Shown here: one piece after another, positions 18,602-26,224 of the stretch
Position numbering within the stretch: the stretch's first letter is position 1
How the letters are laid out: every line of letters starts with the position of its first letter
Assembly (NCBI RefSeq): GCF_030551255.1
Contig: NZ_CP130630.1
Coordinates: 6,057,501-6,121,500 of the forward strand
DNA length: 64,000 nucleotides
Reading direction: 5' to 3'
Origin: Streptomyces sp. NL15-2K
GTDB lineage: Bacteria > Actinomycetota > Actinomycetes > Streptomycetales > Streptomycetaceae
Position numbers and translations under genes: made by a program
The notes under the pieces: model-generated
What the model saw: only the letters and a program-made list of their open reading frames with translations
Told to the model about the DNA's origin: nothing
Databases searched by the model: none

Positions 18602-19095
18602 GGCGCCGTACGGTGACTGCGGGCAACCTGGAGGAGATCCTCGAGGCGACTGCGCCCGCCCCGGCGTCGGAGCAGGCGGCGGCCACCCCCGCCGCCGCCT
18701 CTCCGGCGTCCCGGCAGGACCACGGGCTGCGCACCGAGTTCGAGTTCGAGCTGCCGCGCGGGTACGTGGACGAGGAGGGCACCGTGCACCGCCACGGCTC
18801 GATGCGCCTGGCCACGGCCCGGGACGAGTTGCGCCCCCAGATCGACCTGCGGGTCAAGGAGAACCCGGCGTACCTGAGCGTGGTGCTGCTGAGCCAGGTG
18901 ATCACCCGGATCGGCACGATCACCGATGTGCACGCCGGGGTCGTGGAACGGATGTACGCCACCGACGTCGCCTTCCTCCAGGACTTCTACCGCCGCGTCA
19001 ACAGCGAGGGCCACACCCGCGCGGCGGTGACCTGCCCGCACTGCGAGGGCGGCTTCGAGGTCGACCTCTCGGGTGGGCGCCTGGGGGAATCGTGA
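18598..19095 (+). CDS. CIS tail-assembly-like protein
   Basis: A 165-aa protein from ATG 18598 (ATGA overlap with the tube gene). The N-terminal 40 residues are Ala/Pro-rich. A compact domain follows with 'TEFEFELPRGYVDEEG', 'LRVKENPAYLSVVLLSQVI' and a C-terminal 'CPHCEGGF' that could bind zinc. Proteins of this type directly downstream of the tube gene are equivalents of phage tail-assembly proteins or chaperones. The exact function in CIS is unknown. GTG 19092 of the next gene overlaps the stop, keeping translation coupled. Confidence 0.72.
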   Translation: MRRRTVTAGNLEEILEATAPAPASEQAAATPAAASPASRQDHGLRTEFEFELPRGYVDEEGTVHRHGSMRLATARDELRPQIDLRVKENPAYLSVVLLSQVITRIGTITDVHAGVVERMYATDVAFLQDFYRRVNSEGHTRAAVTCPHCEGGFEVDLSGGRLGES

Positions 19096-19250
19096 CGTAC
19101 GCCCTTCCCCGGCTCCGGGAGGAGATCGCGTACATCGCCTATCACTTCCACTGGCCACGCGAGGAGGTCCTCGACCTGACCCACGGTGAACGCCGGCAAT
19201 GGGTGGCCGAGATCGCCCGTATCAACACCCGTGTGAACGAAGGCGGTTGA
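19092..19250 (+). CDS. DUF6760-like 52-aa CIS mini-protein
   Basis: The GTG at 19092 overlaps the previous stop (GTGA) and the frame runs to TGA at 19250. The 52-aa product starts 'MTYALPRLREEIAYIAYHFH' and continues 'WPREEVLDLTHGERRQWVAE', a helix-rich sequence typical of the small protein placed here in actinobacterial CIS operons (DUF6760). It resembles the second part of phage tail-assembly pairs such as gpG/gpGT. It is shorter than common gene-calling cut-offs. The large VQR-repeat gene begins 4 nt later. Confidence 0.7.
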   Translation: MTYALPRLREEIAYIAYHFHWPREEVLDLTHGERRQWVAEIARINTRVNEGG

Positions 19251-19254
19251 GCAC

Positions 19255-22200
19255 ATGGCATGGCGGGACAGGCTGCGCCGCCGGGCCGCCGGGCCGTCCG
19301 CCGCGGACCGTTCGCGGCGTACGGAGCACTCCGGCGCCTCAGCGGCGAGTCCGTCCGGCGAGGGCCCGGACCGGAGCGTGCCCGGCGGCCCGGGTCCCTC
19401 CGTGCCCGGCGACTGGGACGGCGGCTGGCGCCGTACCTCACCGCCGGAACTCACCGTGTCCCGCGCCCCGCTCGGCGTCAGCGACGGCCTCGCCTTCCGC
19501 GCGGGCCTCGCGGCCTGGCAGAACCCGTCGTTCGACGCCGGCCTCGGCCACGCGCTGCTGCCCACCGCCCCGACCGGCCTGGTGCGCGGTGTCACCGGCC
19601 CGGCCGCCCCGAAGCCCGCCTCCACCGGCGGGGGGCCGCTGCTGCTGCGGGCGCTGCGCCGAGAGGGGGCGGCGGACGGTACGCAGGACGCCGGGGGGAG
19701 TCCGGACGGCGCGGCCCGGCCGCCGGCACCGCCTTCCCGTAGCGGCTCCGGCGCGCGTTCCGGTGACGCCAACAGCACTGCTGGGAGCGGTGGTTCGGGC
19801 GATGGTTCGCGGACCCGTGGTATCACGTCCGCGGCTTCCCCCGGCGTGCTCTCCGCGTCGGCTCCCGCTGTCCAACGGGCTGCGGAGCCGGACACCGGCC
19901 CGGTCGTGACCCCCACCGACCCCGGCCGCCGGTCGGCCGCCGCGGAGATTCCACTGGTACGACGTGTGTCGGTGGTCCCGGGCGCGGTCGTCGGCGGGGG
20001 AGTGGCCCGGCCCGCCTCGGAGACGCCGTCCGGGGCGTCCACCCCGAACTCCGGGCACGCGTCCCGGTCGCCGGCCGGTTCCGGGGGCCGTACGCCCTCC
20101 GCCTCCGGCCCGGTCGTCCAGCGCAGCACGACGGGGACGGGGGCGGGGGCGACAGGGGCACAGTCCGGTCGGGAAGGCAGGCAGCCGGAGGCATCCCGTG
20201 CCTCCGGCGCCGAGGTGTCCCAGCCGGTCGTCCGACCGCGCCCGGTGGGGCCTTCCCTGACTGCCGCCCGGCACTCGGCCGGCCCCGCGCGCCGGGTTCC
20301 CGCCGTGCGGCCCGCCGCGACCCCGGCGCCCGACGACGGCGCACTCGCCCCTTCACCCGGCCCCGCCTCCACCGCGCCGCCGCCCGTACAGCGCGCGCCG
20401 AGCCGTGCGGCTCTCGGCGCCCCGCTGAGCGAACTGCCCTCCACGGCCGCACCGTTGCCGGAGGGCACCTCCGCCCCGCGCCCCGCGCCCGGTCCGGCGC
20501 TGCCCGTCGTCCAGCGCCACGCGGACGGCACGGCGGACGGCACGGTCGGCACCCCGCGCCCGTCCGACGGCGGCGCGAGGGGAACGTCCCACGACGCCCC
20601 GGCCGACCCCCCGCGCCGGACCTCCGGGGCACGCGCGCGCGGCGGCCTGGGCGCGCCGCTGCCCGCCCTGCCGGCGAGCGCAGACCTGCCAGGTACCACC
20701 GCGTCCGGCGCCCGCGCCTCCCGCCCGACGCCCGGCCCGGACGTCCAGCGCGCTCCGGCACGGGAGGACCGCAGCTCCGCCACCGCTCCGGCGCGCGAGG
20801 ACCGGGGCTCCACGACGGATCACGACCGGACTCCCACCGAGGCCGCACCCCGCACGTCGGCGGACGCGCCGTTGCTGGGGGCGGGCGACGTCGTCCAGCG
20901 CGCCCTCGCGGACCGCTCCTCCACTGGGGGCACCACGGAGCCCGGTCCCACGGCCCACGGCAACGGGCCCGCCACGCCGTTGGTGACGCCGTCCTCGTCC
21001 GCCGCGTCCCATGGGGCGGCAGGATCGGAGCGTGCGGTGGGTACGGCGGGGTCGGCAGGGTCGGCAGGGTCGGTAGGGAGCGCCACGCCTTCGCCGGCCG
21101 CCGCGCCCCACCGCCCGGGAGCACCGGAGCGTGCCGTAGGCCCGGGAGGGTCGGCAGGGCGAACAGGAGATGCGGGACGACCTGGTACGACGTCGGCCGG
21201 GGGCGGGCCGGGCTCCGGCAGGCAACGGCCCCAAGGCACGTCCGCCGCCCCCGCCTCCGCCCCGGGCCCGGTCGTAGTCGCCCGCGCCGTAGCCCAAGGC
21301 ACCGGCAGCGCCACCCGGCCCCCCGGCGCAGCCGACCCGCGCCCGCGCCCGCTCACCGTGACGCGCTCCGGAGCGCACTCCGCCCCGGCGGCACCCCGTA
21401 CTCTCTCGCTGCTCGCCGCGCGCCCGCTCTCCCTGAACACCCGGGCCCCGGAAGGGGTGGCAGCGCCCGCCGCCTCCCGCTCCGACGCTCGTCCCGTGGT
21501 GGCCGCGCGCTGGCCCGGCGCATCGGCTGCCCCCCAGGGCGACTCCACGCCGCCCACCGGGGCACCCGCCCGGCCGACACCGGGCCCGTCCGCGACCGCC
21601 CCCGCGACACCTCGGATCCAGCGGGCCGCGACCACCCCGGCGACGCCTCAAGTCCAGCGGGCCGCGACCACGCACGCCGGACCGGGGCACTCGGACTCGG
21701 GCGTACGAAGGGCCAGTTCCGCGGACTCCGTGCAGTCCGTGCAGCGTGTCCCGGTCGTCCGGCCCGCGCCGGCCCACGGGGAGACACCGGGGACGGGGTC
21801 GCGGGTCGCCCCCGCCCCCGCCGTACAGGCGCGGTCCCTGCCGGTGACCGCCCCGCAGGCGCCGCCGCTGACGGACCGCCCGGCGGCCCTGTCGGCACCG
21901 GCACCGGCACCGGTGGGATCCGTCCCCGTGGTCCGGCCGAGGACCGTTACGCCGGGCCCCGTATCGGGGACGGGCGGCGGGACCGGCCGGGCGGAGACCC
22001 CGGTCCAGCGGCGCGAGGTCCGCGGCACCGCTGGCGACGCCCCGTCCACGGACGCCCCGCCCACGGACGTACCGGCCAACGCGGTGCCGCCGCGCGGCCG
22101 GCCGCGGTCGGCCTCCGTGTCGTCCATCCCCGACAAGGGCGCCTCCGGCAACGGCGCCTCCGGCAAGAGCGCGGCCCGGCGCGCCGAGACACCGCAGGAC

Positions 22201-22320
22201 CCCGCCCTCGACCTGGACGACCTGGCGCGCCGTCTGATCGACCCGGTGTCCCGGCTCCTGCGCACGGAACTGCGGCGCGGCCGGGAACGCATGGGCCGCC
22301 CCTACGACGGACGCCGCTAG
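19255..22320 (+). CDS. 1021-aa disordered Pro/Ala/Gly-rich VQR-repeat CIS protein
   Basis: After a basic N-terminus there is a short conserved-looking part (about 60-130, 'ELTVSRAPLGVSDGLAFRAG'). Then about 800 residues of low-complexity Pro/Ala/Gly/Thr/Ser sequence are punctuated by some ten short motifs of the form (V/P)VQRA, RIQRA, SVQRV or PVQRR. The end is a basic helical segment 'LARRLIDPVSRLLRTELRRG'. The VQR motif also occurs between domains of the DUF4157 proteins nearby. ATG 19255 is 4 nt after the mini-protein stop. No family name is certain. As the only very long protein in the structural operon it could be the tape measure or a disordered cargo-docking scaffold; both are inferences. 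Confidence 0.65.
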   Translation: MAWRDRLRRRAAGPSAADRSRRTEHSGASAASPSGEGPDRSVPGGPGPSVPGDWDGGWRRTSPPELTVSRAPLGVSDGLAFRAGLAAWQNPSFDAGLGHALLPTAPTGLVRGVTGPAAPKPASTGGGPLLLRALRREGAADGTQDAGGSPDGAARPPAPPSRSGSGARSGDANSTAGSGGSGDGSRTRGITSAASPGVLSASAPAVQRAAEPDTGPVVTPTDPGRRSAAAEIPLVRRVSVVPGAVVGGGVARPASETPSGASTPNSGHASRSPAGSGGRTPSASGPVVQRSTTGTGAGATGAQSGREGRQPEASRASGAEVSQPVVRPRPVGPSLTAARHSAGPARRVPAVRPAATPAPDDGALAPSPGPASTAPPPVQRAPSRAALGAPLSELPSTAAPLPEGTSAPRPAPGPALPVVQRHADGTADGTVGTPRPSDGGARGTSHDAPADPPRRTSGARARGGLGAPLPALPASADLPGTTASGARASRPTPGPDVQRAPAREDRSSATAPAREDRGSTTDHDRTPTEAAPRTSADAPLLGAGDVVQRALADRSSTGGTTEPGPTAHGNGPATPLVTPSSSAASHGAAGSERAVGTAGSAGSAGSVGSATPSPAAAPHRPGAPERAVGPGGSAGRTGDAGRPGTTSAGGGPGSGRQRPQGTSAAPASAPGPVVVARAVAQGTGSATRPPGAADPRPRPLTVTRSGAHSAPAAPRTLSLLAARPLSLNTRAPEGVAAPAASRSDARPVVAARWPGASAAPQGDSTPPTGAPARPTPGPSATAPATPRIQRAATTPATPQVQRAATTHAGPGHSDSGVRRASSADSVQSVQRVPVVRPAPAHGETPGTGSRVAPAPAVQARSLPVTAPQAPPLTDRPAALSAPAPAPVGSVPVVRPRTVTPGPVSGTGGGTGRAETPVQRREVRGTAGDAPSTDAPPTDVPANAVPPRGRPRSASVSSIPDKGASGNGASGKSAARRAETPQDPALDLDDLARRLIDPVSRLLRTELRRGRERMGRPYDGRR

Positions 22321-22356
22321 GCAGGCCGGAACGGACGATGGACGGATGACGGACCA

Positions 22357-22782
22357 ATGACGGACAGCATCTTCGCGACCAGCGTGTTCTTCCGGCTCGC
22401 GATCGGCGGCAACGACCTGGGTGCCTTCCACACCTGCTCCGGCATGGGCGCCGAGGTGGAGATGGAGAGCTACGCCGAGGGCGGCAACAACGGCTTCACC
22501 TGGAACCTGCCCGGGCGCGTGACCTGGTCGAACATCACGCTCACCCGGCCGGTCACCGCCGACACGGCGAAGATCAGCCGCTGGCTCGACGAGACGCTGC
22601 GGCGGGTGGTGCCCAAGGACGGCGAGATCGTGGCGCTGAAACCGGACCTGACGCCGATCATCAGCTGGCAGGTGTTCGGGATCGTCCCGGTGCGCTGGCA
22701 GGGGCCGTCCTTCGACCCCTCCACCTCGGAGGCCGCGGTGGAGACCCTGGAGATCGCTCACGAGGGGCTGCGTCCTTCCTGA
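22357..22782 (+). CDS. Second CIS tube-type protein (gp19-like, Afp5-like)
   Basis: A 141-aa phage-tail-tube-like protein with 'SVFFRLAIGGNDLGAFHTCSG' (first 20 of the motif shown: SVFFRLAIGGNDLGAFHTCS), 'ESYAEGGNNGFTWNLPGR' and 'VETLEIAHEGL'. The short form and its position before the LysM adaptor match Afp5-like initiator tube proteins that join the tube to the spike. It is clearly distinct from the main tube protein at 18161-18601. The start is the last of several close ATG codons, and the best one is 22357. The LysM gene follows after 58 nt with its own RBS. Confidence 0.87.
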   Translation: MTDSIFATSVFFRLAIGGNDLGAFHTCSGMGAEVEMESYAEGGNNGFTWNLPGRVTWSNITLTRPVTADTAKISRWLDETLRRVVPKDGEIVALKPDLTPIISWQVFGIVPVRWQGPSFDPSTSEAAVETLEIAHEGLRPS

Positions 22783-22840
22783 CCCACCGTCACAGTCCGC
22801 TGACCACCCATGTATCCGCTCCAGGAAAGGAAGTCCCGAC

Positions 22841-23563
22841 ATGTCCCCAGCGGCGCGCTCCAGTCGGGCCAGGGCCCGGCTGACCCTGAAGGAGCCCCCC
22901 GCCAAGGTCGGCGCGAAGCCCGGCGGGACGATCACGCAGCTGAACCTCCAGTTCAACCCCTCCACGCTGGAGCTGCGCAAGACCACCGAGTGGCGGCGCA
23001 CGCCGTCCCGGATGGCCGCGGAGTCGGCGCTGCCCGAGTTCGTCGGCAGCGGCCCGCGCGAGCTGAGCCTCGAAGTGTTCCTGGACGCCACCGCCACCCA
23101 CGACAACTCCGTGGAGAAGGCGGTGGAGAAGCTGATGAAGGCCTGCGTGCCGACCCCGAAAAGCCTGAGCCGCAAGAAGCCGGCCAGCCCGTGGGTGCGG
23201 TTCCAGTGGGGCACCTCGCGCACGACCTCGTTCGACGGGGTGATGTCGAGCCTGTCGGTGTCGTACACGCTGTTCGACGTGGACGGCAGGCCGCTGCGGG
23301 CCACCTGCTCGCTGTCGATCGAGGAGGCGAGCGTCGGCCCGGCGGGCCAGAACCCGACGTCCGGCGCGCGCACCGCCCGCAGTACGCACACCCTCGTGGC
23401 GGGCGACAGTCTGGCCCTGCTGGCCTGGCAGGAGTACGGCGACGCGACGGCCTGGCGGGCCATCGCGGACGCGAACGGAATCGACGACCCGATGGCCCTC
23501 GTGCCCGGCACCGAACTGGTGGTGCCGGCGCTGCGGGACGCGGGCGATGAGGAGGAGTGGTGA
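22841..23563 (+). CDS. CIS LysM tube/hub adaptor (Afp7-like)
   Basis: The 240-aa protein begins with a tube-protein-like domain: 'LNLQFNPSTLELRKTTEWRR' and 'LSLEVFLDATATHDNS'. It ends with a LysM domain (about 185-232, 'THTLVAGDSLALLAWQEYGD'). This fusion is the Afp7/Cis7 architecture, related to phage gp53/LysM adaptors that link the tube initiator to the spike and wedges. ATG 22841 follows AGGAAAGGAAG. The stop overlaps the GTG of the spike gene. Confidence 0.9.
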   Translation: MSPAARSSRARARLTLKEPPAKVGAKPGGTITQLNLQFNPSTLELRKTTEWRRTPSRMAAESALPEFVGSGPRELSLEVFLDATATHDNSVEKAVEKLMKACVPTPKSLSRKKPASPWVRFQWGTSRTTSFDGVMSSLSVSYTLFDVDGRPLRATCSLSIEEASVGPAGQNPTSGARTARSTHTLVAGDSLALLAWQEYGDATAWRAIADANGIDDPMALVPGTELVVPALRDAGDEEEW

Positions 23564-25383
23564 GCACAGCAGGGGAACGGGACGGCCGGTCTTTCGCGGC
23601 GGACCCCATCGTGGAGACGCCCGCCGAACTTCCGCAGGTCTGGGCCGCCCAGCTGAAGAGCTGCGTGGTGGACGAGAACGTGGGCCTGCCGGACGCCGCG
23701 GTGCTCACCTTCCGCGACCCCGATCACGAGTTCCTGACGGCGACCGGCATCACCATCGGCACCCCGCTGCGGGTGTCGGTGATGACCGTGGCCGGAACGG
23801 CACGCGAGCGGCTGTTCAACGGCGAGGTGACGGCCGTGGAGGTGGACTACGACCGCACGGGCTCGTTCACGGTCGTGCGCGCCCACTCCAAGGCGCACCG
23901 CCTCCAGCGGGGCCGGAAGGTGGTGGCGTACCGGAACATGACGGCGGCGAGGATCGTCCGCCAGGTGGCCCAGGGCGCCGGGCTGAAGTGCGGAACCGTG
24001 CAGGCCGCTCCGGTCAAGTACAAGCAGCTGTCGCAGGCCAACGTGTCCGACTGGGACTTCCTCCAGTACCTGGCGGGCGAGAGCGGCGCGCAGGTGCGCA
24101 TCGACGACAAGGGGCTGCTCCAGTTCACCAAGCCGCAGAAGGCGTCCGGCGCGCCCGCGCCGTCGACCTCGGCCACGCGGAACCCGATGGTGCTGGAGTA
24201 CAAGCAGAACCTGCTGGTGCTGCGGGCCTCGCTGTCGGCGGCGGACGGCGCGTCGTCGGTGGAGGTGCGCGGCTGGAACGTCACCACGAAGGAGAAGCTG
24301 GTGTCCCCGCAGCAGTCGGTGACCAGTGACACGGTGGTGCCGCGCCTGAGCCCGGCGATGGCCGCCCGGTTCGGCAAGTCGGCGAAGCTGACCGTCACGG
24401 ACACCCCGTACCGCACCCTGGCCGAGACGAAAGCGGCCGCGGACGCGATAGCCGATCAGGTCAGCGCGGGCTTCGGGGAGCTGGAGGCGGTGGCCGAGGG
24501 CAACCCCCGGCTGCGGGCGGGCAAGCCCGTGGCGCTCGGCAACGTCGGGTTGTTCTCGGGCCGCTACACGGCCACGGCGGTGCAGCACGTCCTCGAGCCG
24601 CACGGCGGGTACTGGACGACGGTGTGGGTCAGCGCCAGCCCGGACCGCTCCCTGACCGGCCTGGTGACCGGCGCCAACGCGCCGAGCCGTGGCCCGCGCA
24701 TGCCGGGGCTGGCGATCGGCGTGGTGACGGACGTACGCGCGCCGGACGGCGAGGTGCAGCTGAAGTTCCCCTGGCTGGACGACACGTACACCACCGACTG
24801 GGTGCGCACCGTGCAGTGGGGTGGCAAGGACGGCGGAGGTGTGATGGCTCCGGAGGTCAACGACGAGGTCCTGGTGGGCTTCGAACAGGGCCTGCTGGAC
24901 AGCCCGTACGTCATCGGAGGGCTCTACAACGGCATGGACCAGCCGCCGCCCCATACCGTCCCGCTGGTCGACAGGTGGGGGGCGGTCAACCGCCGCTCCG
25001 TGGCGTCGCGTTCGGGGCACCGGGTGGAGCTGCTGGACACGCGGAAACCGGGCCCGTCCGGACTCAAGCTGGTGACCGCTGACGAGCGCCTCGAAGTGAG
25101 CATGGACGACCGGCTGGACCGGATCGAGCTGACGGTGTACGGCCCCGGCCCCAGCACCGGCGCCAAGCGCACCGCCCTCACCTCCGTCCTGCTCGAGAAG
25201 ACCGGCATCACGCTGGACGCGGGGACGGGAACCGTGAGCGTGAAGGGCCGGCAGGTGGAGATCGAAGGCACGACCGGGGTGACGGTCAGCGCCCCTTCGG
25301 TGGAGGTCACCGGCAAGACGGACGTCACTGTCGACGGCGGTGCGCTGGGTGTCTTCAAGGCCAGGATGATCCGGATCAACTGA
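23560..25383 (+). CDS. CIS spike/hub protein (VgrG/gp27-gp5-like, Afp8)
   Basis: A 607-aa protein with an N-terminal gp27/late-control-D-like hub ('VSTAGERDG' start, 'FNGEVTAVEVDYDRTGSFTV'), an OB-fold gp5-like part ('GVVTDVRAPDGEVQLKFPWL') and a C-terminal repetitive beta-helix with 'ITLDAGTGTVSVKGRQVEIE' and a hydrophilic tip. Trimers form the hub and spike under the PAAR tip. GTG 23560 overlaps the LysM stop; a GTG one codon earlier is also possible. No fused toxin domain is seen, so payload must be carried otherwise. Confidence 0.92.
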   Translation: MSTAGERDGRSFAADPIVETPAELPQVWAAQLKSCVVDENVGLPDAAVLTFRDPDHEFLTATGITIGTPLRVSVMTVAGTARERLFNGEVTAVEVDYDRTGSFTVVRAHSKAHRLQRGRKVVAYRNMTAARIVRQVAQGAGLKCGTVQAAPVKYKQLSQANVSDWDFLQYLAGESGAQVRIDDKGLLQFTKPQKASGAPAPSTSATRNPMVLEYKQNLLVLRASLSAADGASSVEVRGWNVTTKEKLVSPQQSVTSDTVVPRLSPAMAARFGKSAKLTVTDTPYRTLAETKAAADAIADQVSAGFGELEAVAEGNPRLRAGKPVALGNVGLFSGRYTATAVQHVLEPHGGYWTTVWVSASPDRSLTGLVTGANAPSRGPRMPGLAIGVVTDVRAPDGEVQLKFPWLDDTYTTDWVRTVQWGGKDGGGVMAPEVNDEVLVGFEQGLLDSPYVIGGLYNGMDQPPPHTVPLVDRWGAVNRRSVASRSGHRVELLDTRKPGPSGLKLVTADERLEVSMDDRLDRIELTVYGPGPSTGAKRTALTSVLLEKTGITLDAGTGTVSVKGRQVEIEGTTGVTVSAPSVEVTGKTDVTVDGGALGVFKARMIRIN

Positions 25384-25452
25384 GGCTCAAAGCCGTAACC
25401 GATGACCCGCCGGCTGTAACCGATGAACCGCTGACCCGAAGCCGTACCCGAT
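25384..25452 (+). repeat. Degenerate GC(C/T)GTAnCCGATGA direct repeat before the PAAR gene
   Basis: Three imperfect copies of GCCGTAACCGATGA occur at about 25391, 25414 and 25441 between spike and PAAR genes. Each ends in ATGA. They resemble remnants of repeated start-region sequence; no gene is seen in this 83-nt gap. Confidence 0.5.
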
Positions 25453-25466
25453 GAAAGGAGCACCGC

Positions 25467-25802
25467 ATGCCGCCCGCAGCCCGTTCCGGTGACCCCACCA
25501 ACCACGGCGGGGTGATCGCCCTGCCCACCGGCCCCGCCGCCCAGGTGATGATGCGTGTGCTGATCGGCGGCCGCCCCGCCGCCGTGACCACCGGCCCCGT
25601 CGGCCTGGGCAGCGTGCACACCTGTCCGATGCCGCCGCACGCGGCGGCATCAGTGGGCAACGTGATCATGCCCAACCCGGCCGCGGCGGCCACGGGCCAG
25701 GTGCTCATCGGCGGGTTGCCGGCCGCGCGGATGCGCGACCAGACCACGTGTGGCGCGATGATCATGGCCGGCGCCCCGAACGTCCTGATCGGGGGCATCT
25801 GA
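25467..25802 (+). CDS. CIS PAAR-repeat spike tip (Afp10-like)
   Basis: A 111-aa PAAR protein with 'MPPAARSGDPTNHGGVIALP', 'VLIGGRPAAVTTGPV', 'HTCPMPPH' and a repeat of 'VLIGGLPAARMRDQTTCGAM'. The conserved His/Cys residues would bind the metal that sharpens the needle tip. ATG 25467 follows AAAGGAG at good spacing. The stop overlaps the ATG of gp25 by one base (TGATG). Confidence 0.92.
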   Translation: MPPAARSGDPTNHGGVIALPTGPAAQVMMRVLIGGRPAAVTTGPVGLGSVHTCPMPPHAAASVGNVIMPNPAAAATGQVLIGGLPAARMRDQTTCGAMIMAGAPNVLIGGI

Positions 25803-26224
25803 TGAGCGAGCGGTTCATCGGGCGCGGCTGGGGGTTCCCGTTGCGGGTCGGGCCGACCGGCGGGATCGGCATGGTCGAACGGGAGCGGGAGATCGAGGAG
25901 GCGATCCGCCTGGTGCTCGGCACCGCGCCCGGCGAGCGCCCCATGCGTCCCGAGTTCGGCTGCGGCATCCACGACTACGTCTTCGCCCCCGGCGACGGCG
26001 CCACCGCCGGACACGTCGCGCAGCAGGTGCGCGAGTCCCTTGAGCGGTGGGAGCCGCGCATCGCGGTGGACGACGTGGTGATCGCCTTCGACTCCGTCGA
26101 GGCCGGCACCCTCTACATCGACGTGCACTACACCGTGCGTTCCACCAACGACCGGCGCAACCTGGTCTTTCCCTTCTATACGATCCCCTCCGACGAGGGG
26201 CTTGAGGAATTGGTCGCCGACTGA
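25802..26224 (+). CDS. CIS baseplate wedge gp25/GPW family (Afp9-like)
   Basis: A 140-aa protein starting 'MSERFIGRGWGFPLRVGPTG' with the gp25 features 'EREIEEAIRLVLGTAPGERP', 'MRPEFGCGIHDYVF' and a C-terminal 'LVFPFYTI'. gp25 nucleates the sheath at the baseplate. TGATG overlaps join it to PAAR upstream and to the gp6-like wedge downstream. Confidence 0.93.
   Translation: MSERFIGRGWGFPLRVGPTGGIGMVEREREIEEAIRLVLGTAPGERPMRPEFGCGIHDYVFAPGDGATAGHVAQQVRESLERWEPRIAVDDVVIAFDSVEAGTLYIDVHYTVRSTNDRRNLVFPFYTIPSDEGLEELVAD

Noticed and set aside
20353..25020. A 1555-codon open frame on the minus strand
   Set aside because: It lies opposite the VQR-repeat, tube, LysM and spike genes, has the Arg/Gly/His-rich composition of antisense high-GC shadows and no domain motif.
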